Part shown: piece after piece, positions 11,036-22,118 of the stretch
Position numbering within the stretch: the first letter of the stretch is position 1
How the letters are laid out: each line of letters starts with the position of its first letter
Source of the DNA: Lactuca virosa
Lineage: Eukaryota > Streptophyta > Magnoliopsida > Asterales > Asteraceae
Length of the DNA stretch: 64,000 bases
Direction: 5' to 3'
NCBI GenBank assembly: GCA_928212115.1
Contig: CAKMRJ010005412.1
Location: 255,579,858 to 255,643,857, forward strand
Notes under the pieces: generated by a model
The model's input: only the letters and a program-made list of their open reading frames with translations
Databases searched by the model: none
Told to the model about the DNA's origin: nothing
Position numbers and translations under genes: made by a program

Positions 11036-11240
11036 TGTGACAACCCTAAATTTCTCTTTTGTATAAACCATTCAATTCAATCAAAGTCAGTCTCATTTTT
11101 GTTATCTTTTAGCATTGTTTAGGGTTCGTTTAAGTGTTCTAAGCTTAAGTACAATCAAGGTTGAGATTAGGGATGAGTTAACAAAGTCGTAAAGTGGCAT
11201 TTCGGGCCATACACTCCTTCAAGAGGAGTGTACGGCCGTA
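11036..11240 (+). repeat. Gypsy-A right LTR, first part
   Basis: Matches 1510-1715 of the left LTR and is cut after TACGGCCGTA by element B. It continues at 18097. Confidence 0.9.
11236..11240. repeat. TSD of element B, left copy (CCGTA)
   Basis: CCGTA precedes the B LTR start TGTAACGACC and recurs at 18092-18096 after the B end GATGTCACA. B therefore landed inside one of the GTACGGCCGTAC palindromes of LTR A. Confidence 0.93.
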
Positions 11241-12025
11241 TGTAACGACCGTAGATCCGGGCTAGTCAATTTAGAGATAATAGGGGTCGAAAATAACTTT
11301 TCGACAAAAGATTATTTAGAATAAATAATCTTAACCAAGTTGTAGAATATGTCTCAATGGTTCCGTACATATAAAGAACGCCGAAATCCGAGTTATAACG
11401 AAGAAGTTATGGTCCATCGAAGTTTTTCGGCAAAACAGGCACGGCACCGGGAGACGTAAATAGTGAATTTACAATAGAGGACTTTTTAGCCTTAGTGATC
11501 TAAACAAAAGTTGTAGTATATGTTAAACTGAGAACATCCATAAAAAGAACGCCCAAATCTGACTTCGTATGACGAAGTTATGATTTTTCTAAGATTCGGC
11601 TTAGCAGTGCACAGCCCGAAACTTGAATTTTAGTGCGGCGGTTGGTTTTTGGCTTACGCAACCTAAAGAGAGTTGAAGATCTCATTAATAGGAACTCAAC
11701 GGTAAAACGACAGACGAAAACGGAGTCGTATGAAGGAGTTACGAATTCTTCGCGGTCATTTAACAGTCTAAACTTCGCGGTCATTTAACAGTCTAAACTC
11801 CTCCTACTGTTAAATTTAAGATCGGTCGAGAATTAGCCGATAGAGTCTAAATGAAAGTTGTAGATCTTGATTTTAGCTACGCGTGGAAAAAAAGAACGTC
11901 GAAAACGGAGCTCGTATGCGAGATTTATGATTTTTCTAATTCGGGAGGCTGATAGGCGAGTTTGGGTGACGTAGCACCACCAGAAAGAGGACACGTGGCA
12001 CCACCAGAAGGCTGCCACATGCACC

Positions 12026-12059
12026 AACTCGGCGAGTTTGTGTCAAGACTCGGCGAGTC
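12026..12059 (+). promoter_or_regulatory. Paired ACTCGGCGAGT palindromes upstream of TATA in LTR B
   Basis: Two copies, 21 bp apart centre to centre, end about 16 bp before the ACTATAAATAGAGG box at 12074-12087. The right LTR has the same pair at 16398-16432. Confidence 0.55.
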
Positions 12060-12073
12060 CATCAGTTATTTTC

Positions 12074-12087
12074 ACTATAAATAGAGG
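12074..12087 (+). promoter_or_regulatory. TATA box of LTR B
   Basis: ACTATAAATAGAGG is a textbook plant TATA context. It is followed by a CT-rich leader (CTTTCTCTCTCTACACTCTC) as in many plant 5' UTRs. The right LTR has the same sequence at about 16446. Confidence 0.75.
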
Positions 12088-12557
12088 TGTCGGGTCTTGC
12101 CATTTGTTCACACCTCTCAAGCCTTCTTTCTCTCTCTACACTCTCTCTCTAGCCCCCAAAACCCCCCCTAAGCCTAGGTAAACCCCTAGCACCCGAAGGA
12201 AGCCCCGAGGCTCCCGAAGCCCCGAGAAAAGAGCCTTTCGGCTCGGGAACGCTGCTCCAGTGAAGCCCGGTTTTTGAGAAAAACTCGTTGTAAGTGCGCT
12301 ACACCTAACCTATCTTTAGTATAACTTATGTTTTAATATAGTAATGTTATTAGGACCTTATAAGGAGTACTTGGGCTATTATTATGGTTTATATAAGTAT
12401 TGTTTAATGTTTATATAATAGTAATAATAGCTAGACTATTAATTAGTCTCAACGAATAATAGACTAAACTCTAGTGGTAATAATACTAGGTTTCGTCGAA
12501 GGAAATTATTTTTAAAAAGCGAAGCTCTGTCTGAGTTCGGAATCACCACCTTTTCAA

Positions 12558-13393
12558 GTGAGTGCATAGTCCCTTTCATCTTACACATAGATATGAAGTA
12601 TTTTATATAAATTACGTGCTATGTGTGCATATTATCTGAGTACTTGCTTGTCTATGCTGGATGAACGATTTTATACATTTTAAATAATTTAAACTGTATA
12701 TGTATTTCATATCTACGATAATGTTGGGGTAAAACATGGGTAGATGTAATAAATGGAATATGATTTGGATGATGAGTTGATAGGTGTTATAGACCACGAG
12801 GTGAGGGTGAGAGGTGGACGATGTGAGAAGCCTTTCCCAAATGATGGCCCCGTCATTCAGAAGAGTATGGATGACAACCACGGACTATTCTAGACAGTCC
12901 AGTGGAACACTAGCAGGCTCGCAACATGTAGGTGTTGTGAACGATGTGTTCACCCGGTGTACTCTAAACCTTGGTGACCATGCAGACTTGGTGCCTAAAC
13001 CTTGGTGATCATGCAGACTTGGTGCCTAAACCTTGGTGATCATGCAGACTTGATGCCTAAACCTTGGTGATCATGCAGACTTGATGCCTAAACCTTGGTG
13101 ATCATGCAGACTTGATGCCTAAACCCTGGCGACTATGCAGACTTAGTGCCCGTTGTGTAAACCGTGGCAACAATGGACTTCGTGTCGATTCCTTAGGATG
13201 ATCCTTAGGAGTGAATGAACGAGGAATAGTTGTTTCTTAGGGTAGATCCTTAGGAGTAAAGAAGATAATGGGGATGGGTAATTGGGTTGATTGTTTGATG
13301 TTTAAACATAATAATTATATTATTGTGGGTTGAAAACCCTATGTACTCACCAGGTTTCCCAACCTGACCCACTCCAGCTTATTTCTATCACAG
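12558..13393 (+). other. Putative leader intron in LTR B (left)
   Basis: Donor TCAA/GTGAGT and acceptor TTATTTCTATCACAG/GTATCG with a good pyrimidine tract. An alternative upstream donor GTAAGT lies near 12290. The right LTR has the same sites (16935-17801). It contains the 31-bp minisatellite. Confidence 0.4.
12966..13150 (+). repeat. 31-bp minisatellite in LTR B (left), 6 units
   Basis: Units start at 12966, 12997, 13028, 13059, 13090 and 13121, with core AAACCTTGGTGATCATGCAG. The last unit is diverged. The right LTR has 7 units, so the array has changed length since insertion or during reverse transcription. Confidence 0.92.
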
Positions 13394-13686
13394 GTATCGA
13401 TATGAAGTTACATTACACCGAGAGATTTAAAAGAGATGTAGATCACAAGTGTAAATGAATGTAAGTTCTATTTATGCTTATGTTTCTGAATTGACGATGA
13501 CATCCCAAATGTTTTTAAAATGAATAAAGATATATTTCTTCGGAAATGCTTCGATAACATATTTATCATGTTTTACTGGGAACAAATTCCGCAACATTTT
13601 TATTAAAAGAAGTACTCTGATTTTTATAAAGCATAAACAAAAAAAAAATCGGTCTTTTCTGGCCGTGAAAATGGGGATGTCACAGT

Positions 13687-13698
13687 TGGTATCAGAGC
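13687..13698 (+). other. Primer-binding site of element B
   Basis: TGGTATCAGAGC (initiator tRNA-Met type) lies 2 bp after the LTR end. Confidence 0.9.
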
Positions 13699-15305
13699 AT
13701 TAGTTTAAGCGAACTAGGAATTTGTAGGAAATTTCTAGACTTAAACTTAGAATGCTAAGCGATGATTGTGAGATGAGTGTCTGCTATATTTTAGACACGA
13801 GCACTAGTTTATTTTAGGAAAGATGTCTAAAATGTTTTATGTGCTAAATGTTTTATGTTATAGCTATAAAGATGCCTGATATGCTATTATTTGTTCGGAT
13901 CTATGGTCTATTGCCGACCGGATCTGGAAATTTTATGTGTTCAAATTTCTAAACGTTTAATTACGATATTAGAACTGGCATGTAACTTTTCGGAGTAATA
14001 GGGAGATTTATACGTCTATCGTAAATAAAACTTTCCTATTCTTAAATTCTCGCATCGGTACACCGAAGTCTGCCTTGGTGTACAAACGTCATGGTGTGAA
14101 GACATACTAGGAAATTCCGAGGAAGATGACAACCTGAGCCGAAGAATGTGACGGGTCATGCATCGGTCGTTGCGCCTGCACCCGAACCTATCACAATGGC
14201 AGAAGTTCAGGAAGTGATGCGAACCATGATAGACTGATAAAATAGAAAAATAATAAGGCTTACGATAGTGAATAATATCTATCAGAAATATCGTAAGAGA
14301 GGTATCTTGCCTTTAGAATGCGTCTAATAAAAATACGTCTAGTACGGGAGAAGTACACTTTCGATTGGCAGAAAGAAAGAATTTTTGGTATAATCCATAA
14401 AGTTATCCCATGGTCTTGAATTTCCAATACCAACCGAGTTGAAGCAGAATTGATGATTGAAGATGTGCATGGAAGAAGTCCTAGTAGAGTCTAGGGAATT
14501 TTTTTTATGATTATTTGGACACACTCGTATGTGTTAAATTGTTTTGTGATTTTAGGACTTGGGGACTGCGAGACAATACTTGGACGAGTATGAGTAGGTG
14601 TGAAAGTAGTAGATGCATATACTACCGGAAGCACATGACTCACGCTTGGATCAGGGAAAGTCACAAGGTTACCAAGGAGCTAGTAATTCATTTCGTTTTA
14701 TTCAAGTATGTCGTTACCATCGTTTCGGTAATGACTAAGAAGATGATTGTTATTCCGACCCTAGTGGTCATATCAAATTGAGTCCGACTACGCTGAGTAT
14801 GTTATGTGGTTCAGAGAATCAAGTTCGATGTAGCATCTGACTTAAGACAGAAGATTGAAATAAAAAGCGATCAGTAGAGGTATCGCGATAGTTGCTTGTA
14901 GCTAGAAATGCTACCTTTTAAGATGTGATTATATCCCATTAGAACAATAAGGAAGGTATAGTCTATTCTGGAATTTGACTCTAAGAGACCTGAGTCTAAG
15001 CGTTGCAACATACGATGATAGGTCATTAGAATATGACACATCGGTCCATTGTAGTAATAAAAGAACTTATCTTAAGTTCGTGTCCAGTGAGGATCGAGAT
15101 TGTGACTTGAAGGTCATAATTTGGAGTATAACGTGAGATAGGGAGCAAGTGCAAGATCGAGCACCACCTGCAGACAAGGAGTCCAAGAGTTAGATACTCA
15201 TTCGAAGGAACATAGAAGTTACGATTATTACCTAGGATGAAGAGATAACATATGGAGTCATTAAGCAGCCTTGTTTTCTTGATGATTCCGGGACGTAATC
15301 ATCCT
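13699..15305 (+). pseudogene. Element B internal region with gag-start remnant
   Basis: About 1.6 kb without a long frame. The first 400 bp match the Gypsy-C leader. At about 14158-14237 it reads APEP...MAEVQEVMRTMID followed by TGA, which aligns with residues 33-52 of Gypsy-C Gag (APEPMMMAGVQAMMQMMLD). After that I recognise no protease, RT or integrase motif. The rest may be scrambled or unrelated filler. Confidence 0.7.
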
Positions 15306-15318
15306 AAGGGGGAGATAA
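15306..15318 (+). other. Polypurine tract of element B
   Basis: AAGGGGGAGATAA directly precedes the right LTR start at 15320. The reverse complement of the Gypsy-C PPT is almost identical. Confidence 0.85.
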
Positions 15319-15650
15319 TTGTAACGCCCGTAGATCCGGGCTAGTCAATTTAGAGATAATAGGGGGTCGAAAACGACTTTTCGACAAAAGATTATTTAGA
15401 ATAAATAATCTTAACCAAGTTGTAGAATATGTCTCAATGGTTCCGTACATATAAAGAACACCGAAATCCGAGTTATAACGAAGAAGTTATGGCCCGTCGA
15501 AGTTTTTCGGCAAAACCGGCACGACACCGGGAGACGTAAATAGTGAATTTACAATAGAGGACCTTTTAGCCTTAGTGATCTAAACAAAAGTTGTAGTATA
15601 TGTTAAACCGAGAACATCCATAAAAAGAACGCCCAAATCTGACTTCGTAT

Positions 15651-16288
15651 GAGGAAGTTATGATTTTTCTAAGATTCGGCTTAGCAGTGCACGACCCGAA
15701 ACTCGAATTTTAGTTCGAGCGGTTTTTGGCTTACGCAACCTAAATGATAGTTGAATATCTCATTAATAGGAACTCAACGTAAAAAGACAGACGAAAACGG
15801 AGTCTGTATGAAGGAGTTACGAATTCTTCGCGGTCATTTAACAGTCTAAACTCCTCCTACTGTTAAATTTAAGATCGGTCGAGAATTAGCCAACGAAGTC
15901 TAAATGAAAGTTGTAGATCTTGATTTTACCTACGCGTGAAAAAAAGAACGTCGAAAACGAAGCTCGTATGAGGAAGTTATGATTTTTCTAAGATTCGGCT
16001 TAGCAGTGCACGACCCGAAACTCGAATTTTAGTTCGAGCGGTTTTTGGCTTACGCAACCTAAATGATAGTTGAATATCTCATTAATAGGAACTCAACGTA
16101 AAAAGACATACGAAAACGGAGTCTGTATGAAGGAGTTACGAATTCTTCGCGGTCATTTAACAGTCTAAACTCCTCCTACTGTTAAATTTAAGATCGGTCG
16201 AGAATTAGCCGACGAAGTCTAAATGAAAGTTGTAGATCTTGATTTTACCTACGCGTGAAAAAAAGAACGTCGAAAACGAAGCTGGTAT
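15651..16288 (+). repeat. 319-bp tandem duplication in U3 of right LTR B
   Basis: Two nearly identical 319-bp copies in direct orientation, equal to two 160-bp U3 modules. Only one copy is present in the left LTR, so it arose after or during insertion, probably by unequal pairing between homologous modules. Confidence 0.9.
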
Positions 16289-17342
16289 GCGAGAGTTATG
16301 ATTTTTCTAAGTCAGGAGGCTGATACGCGAGTTTGGGTGACGTGGCACCACCAGAAAGAGGACACGTGGCACCACCAGAAGGCTGCCACATGCACCAACT
16401 CGGCGAGTTTGTGTCAAGACTCGGCGAGTCCATCAGATATTTTCACTATAAATAGAGGTGTTGGGTCTTGCCATTTCTTCACACCTCTCAAGCCTTCTTT
16501 CTCTCGCTACACTCTCTCTCTAGCCCCCAAACCTCCCCCCCCCCTAAGCCTAGGTAAACCCCCTAGCACCCAAAGGAAGCCCCAAGGCTCCCGAAGCCCC
16601 GAGAAAAGAGCCTTTCGGCTATGGAAGGCTGCTCCAACGAAGCCCGGTTTTTGAGAAAAACCCGCTGTAAGTGCGCTACACCTAACCTATCTTTAGTATA
16701 ACTTATGTTTTAATATAGTAATGTTATTAGGACCTTATAAGGAGTACTTGGGCTATTATTATGGGTTATATAAGTATTGTTTAATGCTTATATAATAGTA
16801 ATAATAGCTAGACTATTAATTAGTCTCGGCGAATAATAGACTAAACTCTAGTGGTAATAATACTAGGTTTCGTCGAAGAAAATTATTTTTAAGAAGCGAA
16901 GCTTTGTTTGAGTTCGGAATCACCACCTTTTCAAGTGAGTGCATAGTCCCTTTCATCTTACACATAGATATGAAGTATTTTATATAAATTACGTGCTATG
17001 TGTGCATATTATCTGAGTACTTGCTGTCTATGCTGGATGAACGATTTTATACATGTTTTAAATAATTTAAACTGTATATGTATTTCATATCTACGATAAT
17101 GTTGGGGTAAAACATGGGTAGATGTAATAAATGGAATATGATTTGGATGATGAGTTGATAGGTGTTATAGACCACGAGGTGAGGGTGAGAGGTGGACGAT
17201 GTGAGAAGCCTTTCCCAAATGATGGCCCCGTCATTCAGCAGAGTATGGATGACAACCACGGACTATTCTAGACAGTCCAGTGGAACACTAGCAGGCTCGC
17301 AACCTGTAGGTGTTGTGAACGATGTGTTCCCCGGTGTACTCT

Positions 17343-17558
17343 AAACCTTGGTGACCATGCAGACTTGGTGCCTAAACCTTGGTGATCATGCAGACTTGGT
17401 GCCTAAACCTTGGTGATCATGCAGACTTGATGCCTAAACCTTGGTGATCATGCAGACTTGATGCCTAAACCTTGGTGATCATGCAGACTTGATGCCTAAA
17501 CCTTGGTGATCATGCACACTTGATACCTATACTCTGGCGACTATGCAGACTTAGTGCC
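17343..17558 (+). repeat. 31-bp minisatellite in LTR B (right), 7 units
   Basis: Units start at 17343 and then every 31 bp to 17529. The last is diverged (ACTCTGGCGACTATGCAG). Confidence 0.92.
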
Positions 17559-18091
17559 CGTTGTGTAAACCGTGGCAACGATGGACTTCATGTCGATTCC
17601 TTAGGATGATCCTTAGGAATGAATGAACGAGGAATAATTGTTCCTTAGGGTAGATCCTTAGGAGTAAAGAAGATAATGGGGATGGGTAATTGGGTTGATT
17701 GTTTGATGTTTAAACATAATAATTATATTATTGTGGGTTGAAAACCCTATGTACTCACCAGGTTTCCCAACCTGACCCACTCCAGCTTATTTCTATCACA
17801 GGTATCGATATGAAGTTACATTACACTGAGAGATTTAAAAGAGATGTAGATCACTAGTGTAAATGAATGTAAGTTCTGTTTATGCTTATGTTTCTGTATT
17901 GACGATGACATCCCAAATGTTTTTAAAATGAATAAAGATACATTTCTTCGGAAATGCTTCGATAACATATTTATCATGTTTTACTGGGAACAAATTCCGC
18001 AACATTTTTATTAAAAGAATTACTCTGATTTTTATAAAGCATAAACAAAAAAAAAATCGGTCTTTTCTGGCCTTGAAATGGGGATGTCACA

Positions 18092-20430
18092 CCGTACACA
18101 TGGGTGTACGGTCGTACACCCCCTCATGTCCGTACACTCGAGATGGTCGGTCACCCACCCCTATATATATGTGTGGACCTCACTTCCTTCATTTCTTTCT
18201 TCCCTTGGCCGCACACCGCTCCATTTTCTCTCAGGCTTCTTCAACCGTGAACCCTCCAAGGCTTCAAAAAAACATAAGTATTCCATCCTTTAGCTTGTTA
18301 TACTTGAAAGACCTCTTGATTCAAGCCTTGATTCATCATGTTTCAACATGTTCTTCATCCCTTGAAGGGAGTACAGCCGTACACCTTCATAAGGTTGGCC
18401 GTACACACCTTAAAGGGCCTCCAAAGTGAGAGTTTAGCCCCTATCATCTAGTTGCACATGCTAAACCTTTGATCCTAGCCTTGATTCACCTTAAAATCGA
18501 CCAATTTAGCATGAACATGAAGGGTGTGCGGCCGCACACCCCTTGTACAGCCGTACACACCTCATAGGGCCGTAAACCCTCTTTGATGATCATTGATGGC
18601 CTTAAACTTCCAATAAAGCTAAGCATGGGACCAAGAACACTTCCTTGATGCTTCTTTAGGCCTTAAAACACCTCAAAATGCACACTTCCTCATGAGTGTA
18701 CGGCCGTACACTCATGGGCCGTACACCCCTGGCCGTACACACATCTCATTGGTCATACACTCCCCTTTGATCAATCACATATGATTTTAACACTTAGTTC
18801 AAGTGTTTCCAAGTCCCTAGGGTGGTTTCCTATCATTTCTAGTAGTGAAATACCCTAATTTGATTCATATATGTGTTATTACATGCTAAATAGGATCCAT
18901 TTGTGTTCGAGACTTCACTTGACACTCAGCATCCCATATCGATCTTTCATACAAACCACTCACTCGAGGTGAGTTCATACCCCTACGCTTTTATGATTTT
19001 TAAACGTTTTCAGGCGGGGAATACAAGCCAAACACAAATGATTTTCTGAACTAATACAAAAGGACTTTTAACAAGTATAAAACTTATGCAATTGATGCAG
19101 ACAAACGATTTCCGTATTTTTATAAAATATTTAGATATTTTATCCCTTTTGTACTATGTTGAGCATAAGGGATGTTTTCAACTTACAACCATAATTGCAT
19201 AGTTTTCAGATTCAATATTCACATCAACTACACTATATACATGTAAACTATAATAGGTATAGCTTGGGGTTTTCAATACACAGCTTTTACGAATTCAGAG
19301 TTGTACACTGCTATTCATATAAACTATGACAGATTTAGTTTATGATATACATTACTACAAGAGTACACGCTTAATAATTATTTGAGTATAATTATTAGCT
19401 TATACAGTATTCAAAGGATTCAAATACAAGAGAGCAATACAGAATTACAAGTAAACTAGATGGATTCAAATACAAGAGAGCAATACAGAATTACATGTAA
19501 ACTAGATTATACAGCATTGTGAGACTCTACTTCAAAAACTGTACCCTTAGGTGTACTAAATTAAATCCTATCATAGTATAACCAGAGTCTCCTGGAGGGA
19601 GAGCATGAGATTTGTGAATAGATCTATTCGGGATTGACAATCCCACACTTGAACTGCTAGCTACAGTTAGGCAGGCATGCCTGAGGTGACAAATGTCATT
19701 TAACCAACACTTGAAGAACGTTGTAAATGTCACTAGGTCATATCAAGCATGGTTATACGACTCACAAATAAGTATAAACTAATCTTTGTTTACGAGATTT
19801 CATTCTTCATTAGTTTTATTTTAAATAATAGAACTATTATACATTACATCTGGGGGATTTCAGAGATACACTACTCGGTTTAATTTTAATTAATAAAACA
19901 ACAATACTTACTGGAAGTAGCCAGGGTTTTCAAAACAGAACATACTATACATACTAGTAGTAACCAAGCGTACAGACTAACATGTTTCATATACTACAAA
20001 GGAATACAGTAATAAACATTCATACAAGGAACTGGTATTATCTTACTTTCACTAAAGAAAATATTGGATTTTTTGGAAACATACGAACATTTCTACAAAC
20101 TCATCAACCGATTTTCACTACAAAACATCGCTTATGAACTCACCAGCTTTATGCTGATACTCTTTCAAAACTGCTTGTATTCTCAGGAAATCAGTAGACA
20201 GGTACCTCCTGGAGTTTTGAGAAGACGGAGCATATAGAGTCACATCTTTATATTTTTCGTATACTTTTGATGTATAAAAACCAGAATTAAACAGATGTAA
20301 ATCTTTTTCATATATGTATTCATTGTAATGGTTGTGTTTACTATGATTGCTATGATACAATTGTTGTGATACTACACATGACGTCGTCCACCCCCGAACG
20401 TTTCCGTCGTTCAGGTTTGGGGGTGTGACA
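18092..20430 (+). repeat. Gypsy-A right LTR, second part
   Basis: Resumes with CCGTACACATGG (TSD copy of B) and matches 1711-3984. It has a perfect 26-bp palindrome at 18691-18716 centred on CGGCCG, and GTGAGT donor at 18969. A 45-bp tandem duplication (19417-19506) is absent from the left LTR. It ends GGGTGTGACA at 20430. Confidence 0.92.
18969..20201 (+). other. Putative leader intron in Gypsy-A right LTR
   Basis: GAG/GTGAGT at 18969 and GACAG/GTACC at 20201 match the left LTR sites, so both splice signals have survived divergence of the two LTRs. Confidence 0.35.
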
Positions 20431-20435
20431 AGTTC
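20431..20435. repeat. TSD of Gypsy-A, right copy (AGTTC)
   Basis: Matches 1505-1509 exactly. Confidence 0.93.
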
Positions 20436-20537
20436 CATATAGAAATCGTCGAGTTCAGCAGTCAGACAGCCAAAAAATCGATTTCATGTTCTTTGGACAG
20501 TTCACTCTTGTACCAATTCAATTGAAAAACATCCTAG

Positions 20538-20549
20538 GCTTTGATACCA
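20538..20549 (-). other. Primer-binding site of Copia-D
   Basis: Plus-strand GCTTTGATACCA is the reverse of TGGTATCAAAGC, a common copia PBS. It lies one base from the LTR at 20551. Confidence 0.8.
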
Positions 20550-20550
20550 C

Positions 20551-21385
20551 TGATGGGTTTTGAGCATATCTACATTCCTATGTGATCATGCAACCCTAAT
20601 TGCTTTGGATCTAAGTTTTTCTCTATTGAACATACAAATATGAACACCAAAGCAATAACCCTGGATCTAGTATATATATTTTCGAAATTCACATATATAT
20701 ATTAGGGTTAGAAGATTACCTCACTTGTTATATTATAATAACAAGAACAATCCTTGCTTGATCTTGACTTCTGAAAGCCTAGTGCCCCAAGTGTTGCACC
20801 TCTAATGGAGTCACAAACACCCAATGCAAAGAATGACTTGGAGAGAGATGAAAATCGGCTATCCTAGGGTTTCTTAAGCTCAGGGCCAAAATTCCAAGAG
20901 GCGTAGGGGATTTTATAGATGTGTGGGTTGTTAGGGTTTCTGGAGGAAACCCTAATTCCTGCTTAAGGCTTAAGCAGCCCATGAACCTCCTCTTTAGAGC
21001 CCTTGGACGAAATCTTATGGTCTTACCCATAAATTTCGTCCACTCCACTGTATGGAGTCCATCAGCCCAGTTTTGCAACTATCAATGATTTGCAAAACAA
21101 CTCCTCCATTATTAATCAGTTCCTTTAATCCCAAAATTAATATCAAATTACTTTCTGATTAATTACTAATTAATAATATGATTTCGAAATAATATATTAA
21201 TCTTAGAATATATTAATAAAATCCTTTTGAGTACCAATTTATTATTCATATAATAAATCCTACTCTCTCTCTCCACTAGTCATCCTATCAAGTTGCATGA
21301 GTGAAGGCAACCCAAAAGGACCATGCTACAAATCAAATCAAGTACATACTAGTTATAGTTATGGGCTTAGACACTTAATCCAACA
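20551..21385 (-). repeat. Copia-D 5' LTR
   Basis: 835 bp. On the minus strand it starts TGTTGGATTAAGTGTCTAAG and ends with CA before the PBS. This start is familiar from SIRE/Maximus-type copia elements. A TATA box (minus CTATAAAATCCCC) lies at about 20907-20919. The following ATGTA (21386-21390) is the candidate TSD; its partner is outside the window. Confidence 0.8.
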
Positions 21386-21915
21386 ATGTACTCACTCATG
21401 AAACTTCCACCAACCCTGCAGTCACTCGTGCATGCTAATCATACATAACGCTAGATCCCATAGACAGTCGAATACCTGATTTTGCCCTAAGCCCTTTATC
21501 ATACAAGAACAGGAAATAAGGCTAAATCAAACATTCTCAGGATATAAAATCTTAGTTATGTACAACTATGAGGCACACACTTAGCAACTATAGTAATGAT
21601 GTCAATTTCATCTAGCATACAAGAAATTCTTCTAGGCTATCAAACATCATACATCAGGCGATTCTAGCATGCAATTCCAAAAGATCCCTAGCCTACTACT
21701 AGCATGCAGTTCTATCATAATCATCATAAGCAAATAACAGTGTGGGTATCTTGGGGTACACTTTCTTGCTCCGACTGATCGTACACATCCCCTCTTTCTT
21801 TGATTACCTTTGTAAACAATTTTGAAAACAATTTGAAACAATTTTGAAAACTTTTACAGATCCTTAGCTTAAGATTGGATTCACATGAATGCTCATCCAA
21901 TTCACTTAAACCAGG
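21386..21915 (-). other. Gypsy-E 5' leader fragment
   Basis: Non-coding sequence between the Copia-D insertion and the Gypsy-E PBS. I see no ORF or repeat in it. The rest of Gypsy-E should lie left of the window. Confidence 0.55.
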
Positions 21916-21927
21916 GCTCTGATACCA
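21916..21927 (-). other. Primer-binding site of Gypsy-E
   Basis: Plus-strand GCTCTGATACCA lies 3 bp from the LTR start TGTAACATCC. Confidence 0.85.
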
Positions 21928-22118
21928 ACTTGTAACATCCCAAATAATCAGAGTAAAAATTTTCATTTTTAAATTCCAACCAAAACCATAATTGTTTACA
22001 AAACATTATTCTTAAAAGTGGTAATCACAAATCAGAGTATCCCACAAATTCAAAATCATAAAAACTGGAAGGATGTGCACAATCACGCCTTTTCTTTTAC
22101 CCCGATCATCTGAAGTAC

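Larger units (their letters stand above)
11241..13684 (+). repeat. Element B left LTR
   Basis: 2444 bp, TGTAACGACC...GATGTCACA. U3 is made of diverged modules, with AGTTG landmarks at 11338, 11509, 11671 and 11856. A 25-bp direct duplication lies at about 11750-11799. Palindromes ACTCGGCGAGT occur at 12026-12038 and 12047-12059, with TATA at 12075. A minisatellite lies at 12966-13150. Confidence 0.92.
11241..18091 (+). mobile_element. Element B: non-autonomous gypsy (LARD-like), complete
   Basis: Two LTRs of about 2.4 kb flank a 1635-bp internal region with PBS and PPT but no protein domain apart from a gag-start remnant. LTR ends are TG...CA with a perfect 5-bp TSD. The leader after the PBS (TTTAAGCGAACTAGGAATTT) is nearly identical to the Gypsy-C leader, and the PPT (CCTAAGGGGGAGA) is the same. 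It is therefore a deletion derivative in the C lineage that needs proteins in trans. Confidence 0.9.
15320..18091 (+). repeat. Element B right LTR with 319-bp tandem duplication
   Basis: 2772 bp against 2444 bp for the left copy. The difference is a 319-bp tandem duplication, whose units start at 15651 and 15970. AGTTG landmarks fall at 15418, 15589, 15749, 15909, 16068 and 16228, spaced 171, 160, 160, 159 and 160 bp. The duplication therefore added exactly two modules. Confidence 0.92.
1510..20430 (+). mobile_element. Gypsy-A, chromovirus-type LTR retrotransposon, degenerate, with two nested insertions
   Basis: Order is LTR, PBS, gag, protease, RT, RNase H, integrase, chromodomain, PPT, LTR, which is the Ty3/gypsy order. 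A C-terminal chromodomain-like segment suggests the Tekay/Del group of chromoviruses (family inference). Solo LTR J (6152-7906) splits the protease region, and element B (11241-18091) splits the right LTR. Without these the element is about 10.3 kb. Coding regions carry several frameshifts and stops, a lost protease Asp and an RT duplication, so it cannot be autonomous. Confidence 0.92.

Noticed and set aside
12966..13150. 31-bp repeats as a CRISPR array
   Set aside because: There are no spacers; the array is purely tandem and repeats in both LTRs.
20779..21078. 99-codon minus-strand ORF
   Set aside because: It falls wholly inside the Copia-D LTR, spanning U3, TATA and R, so it is a chance frame.
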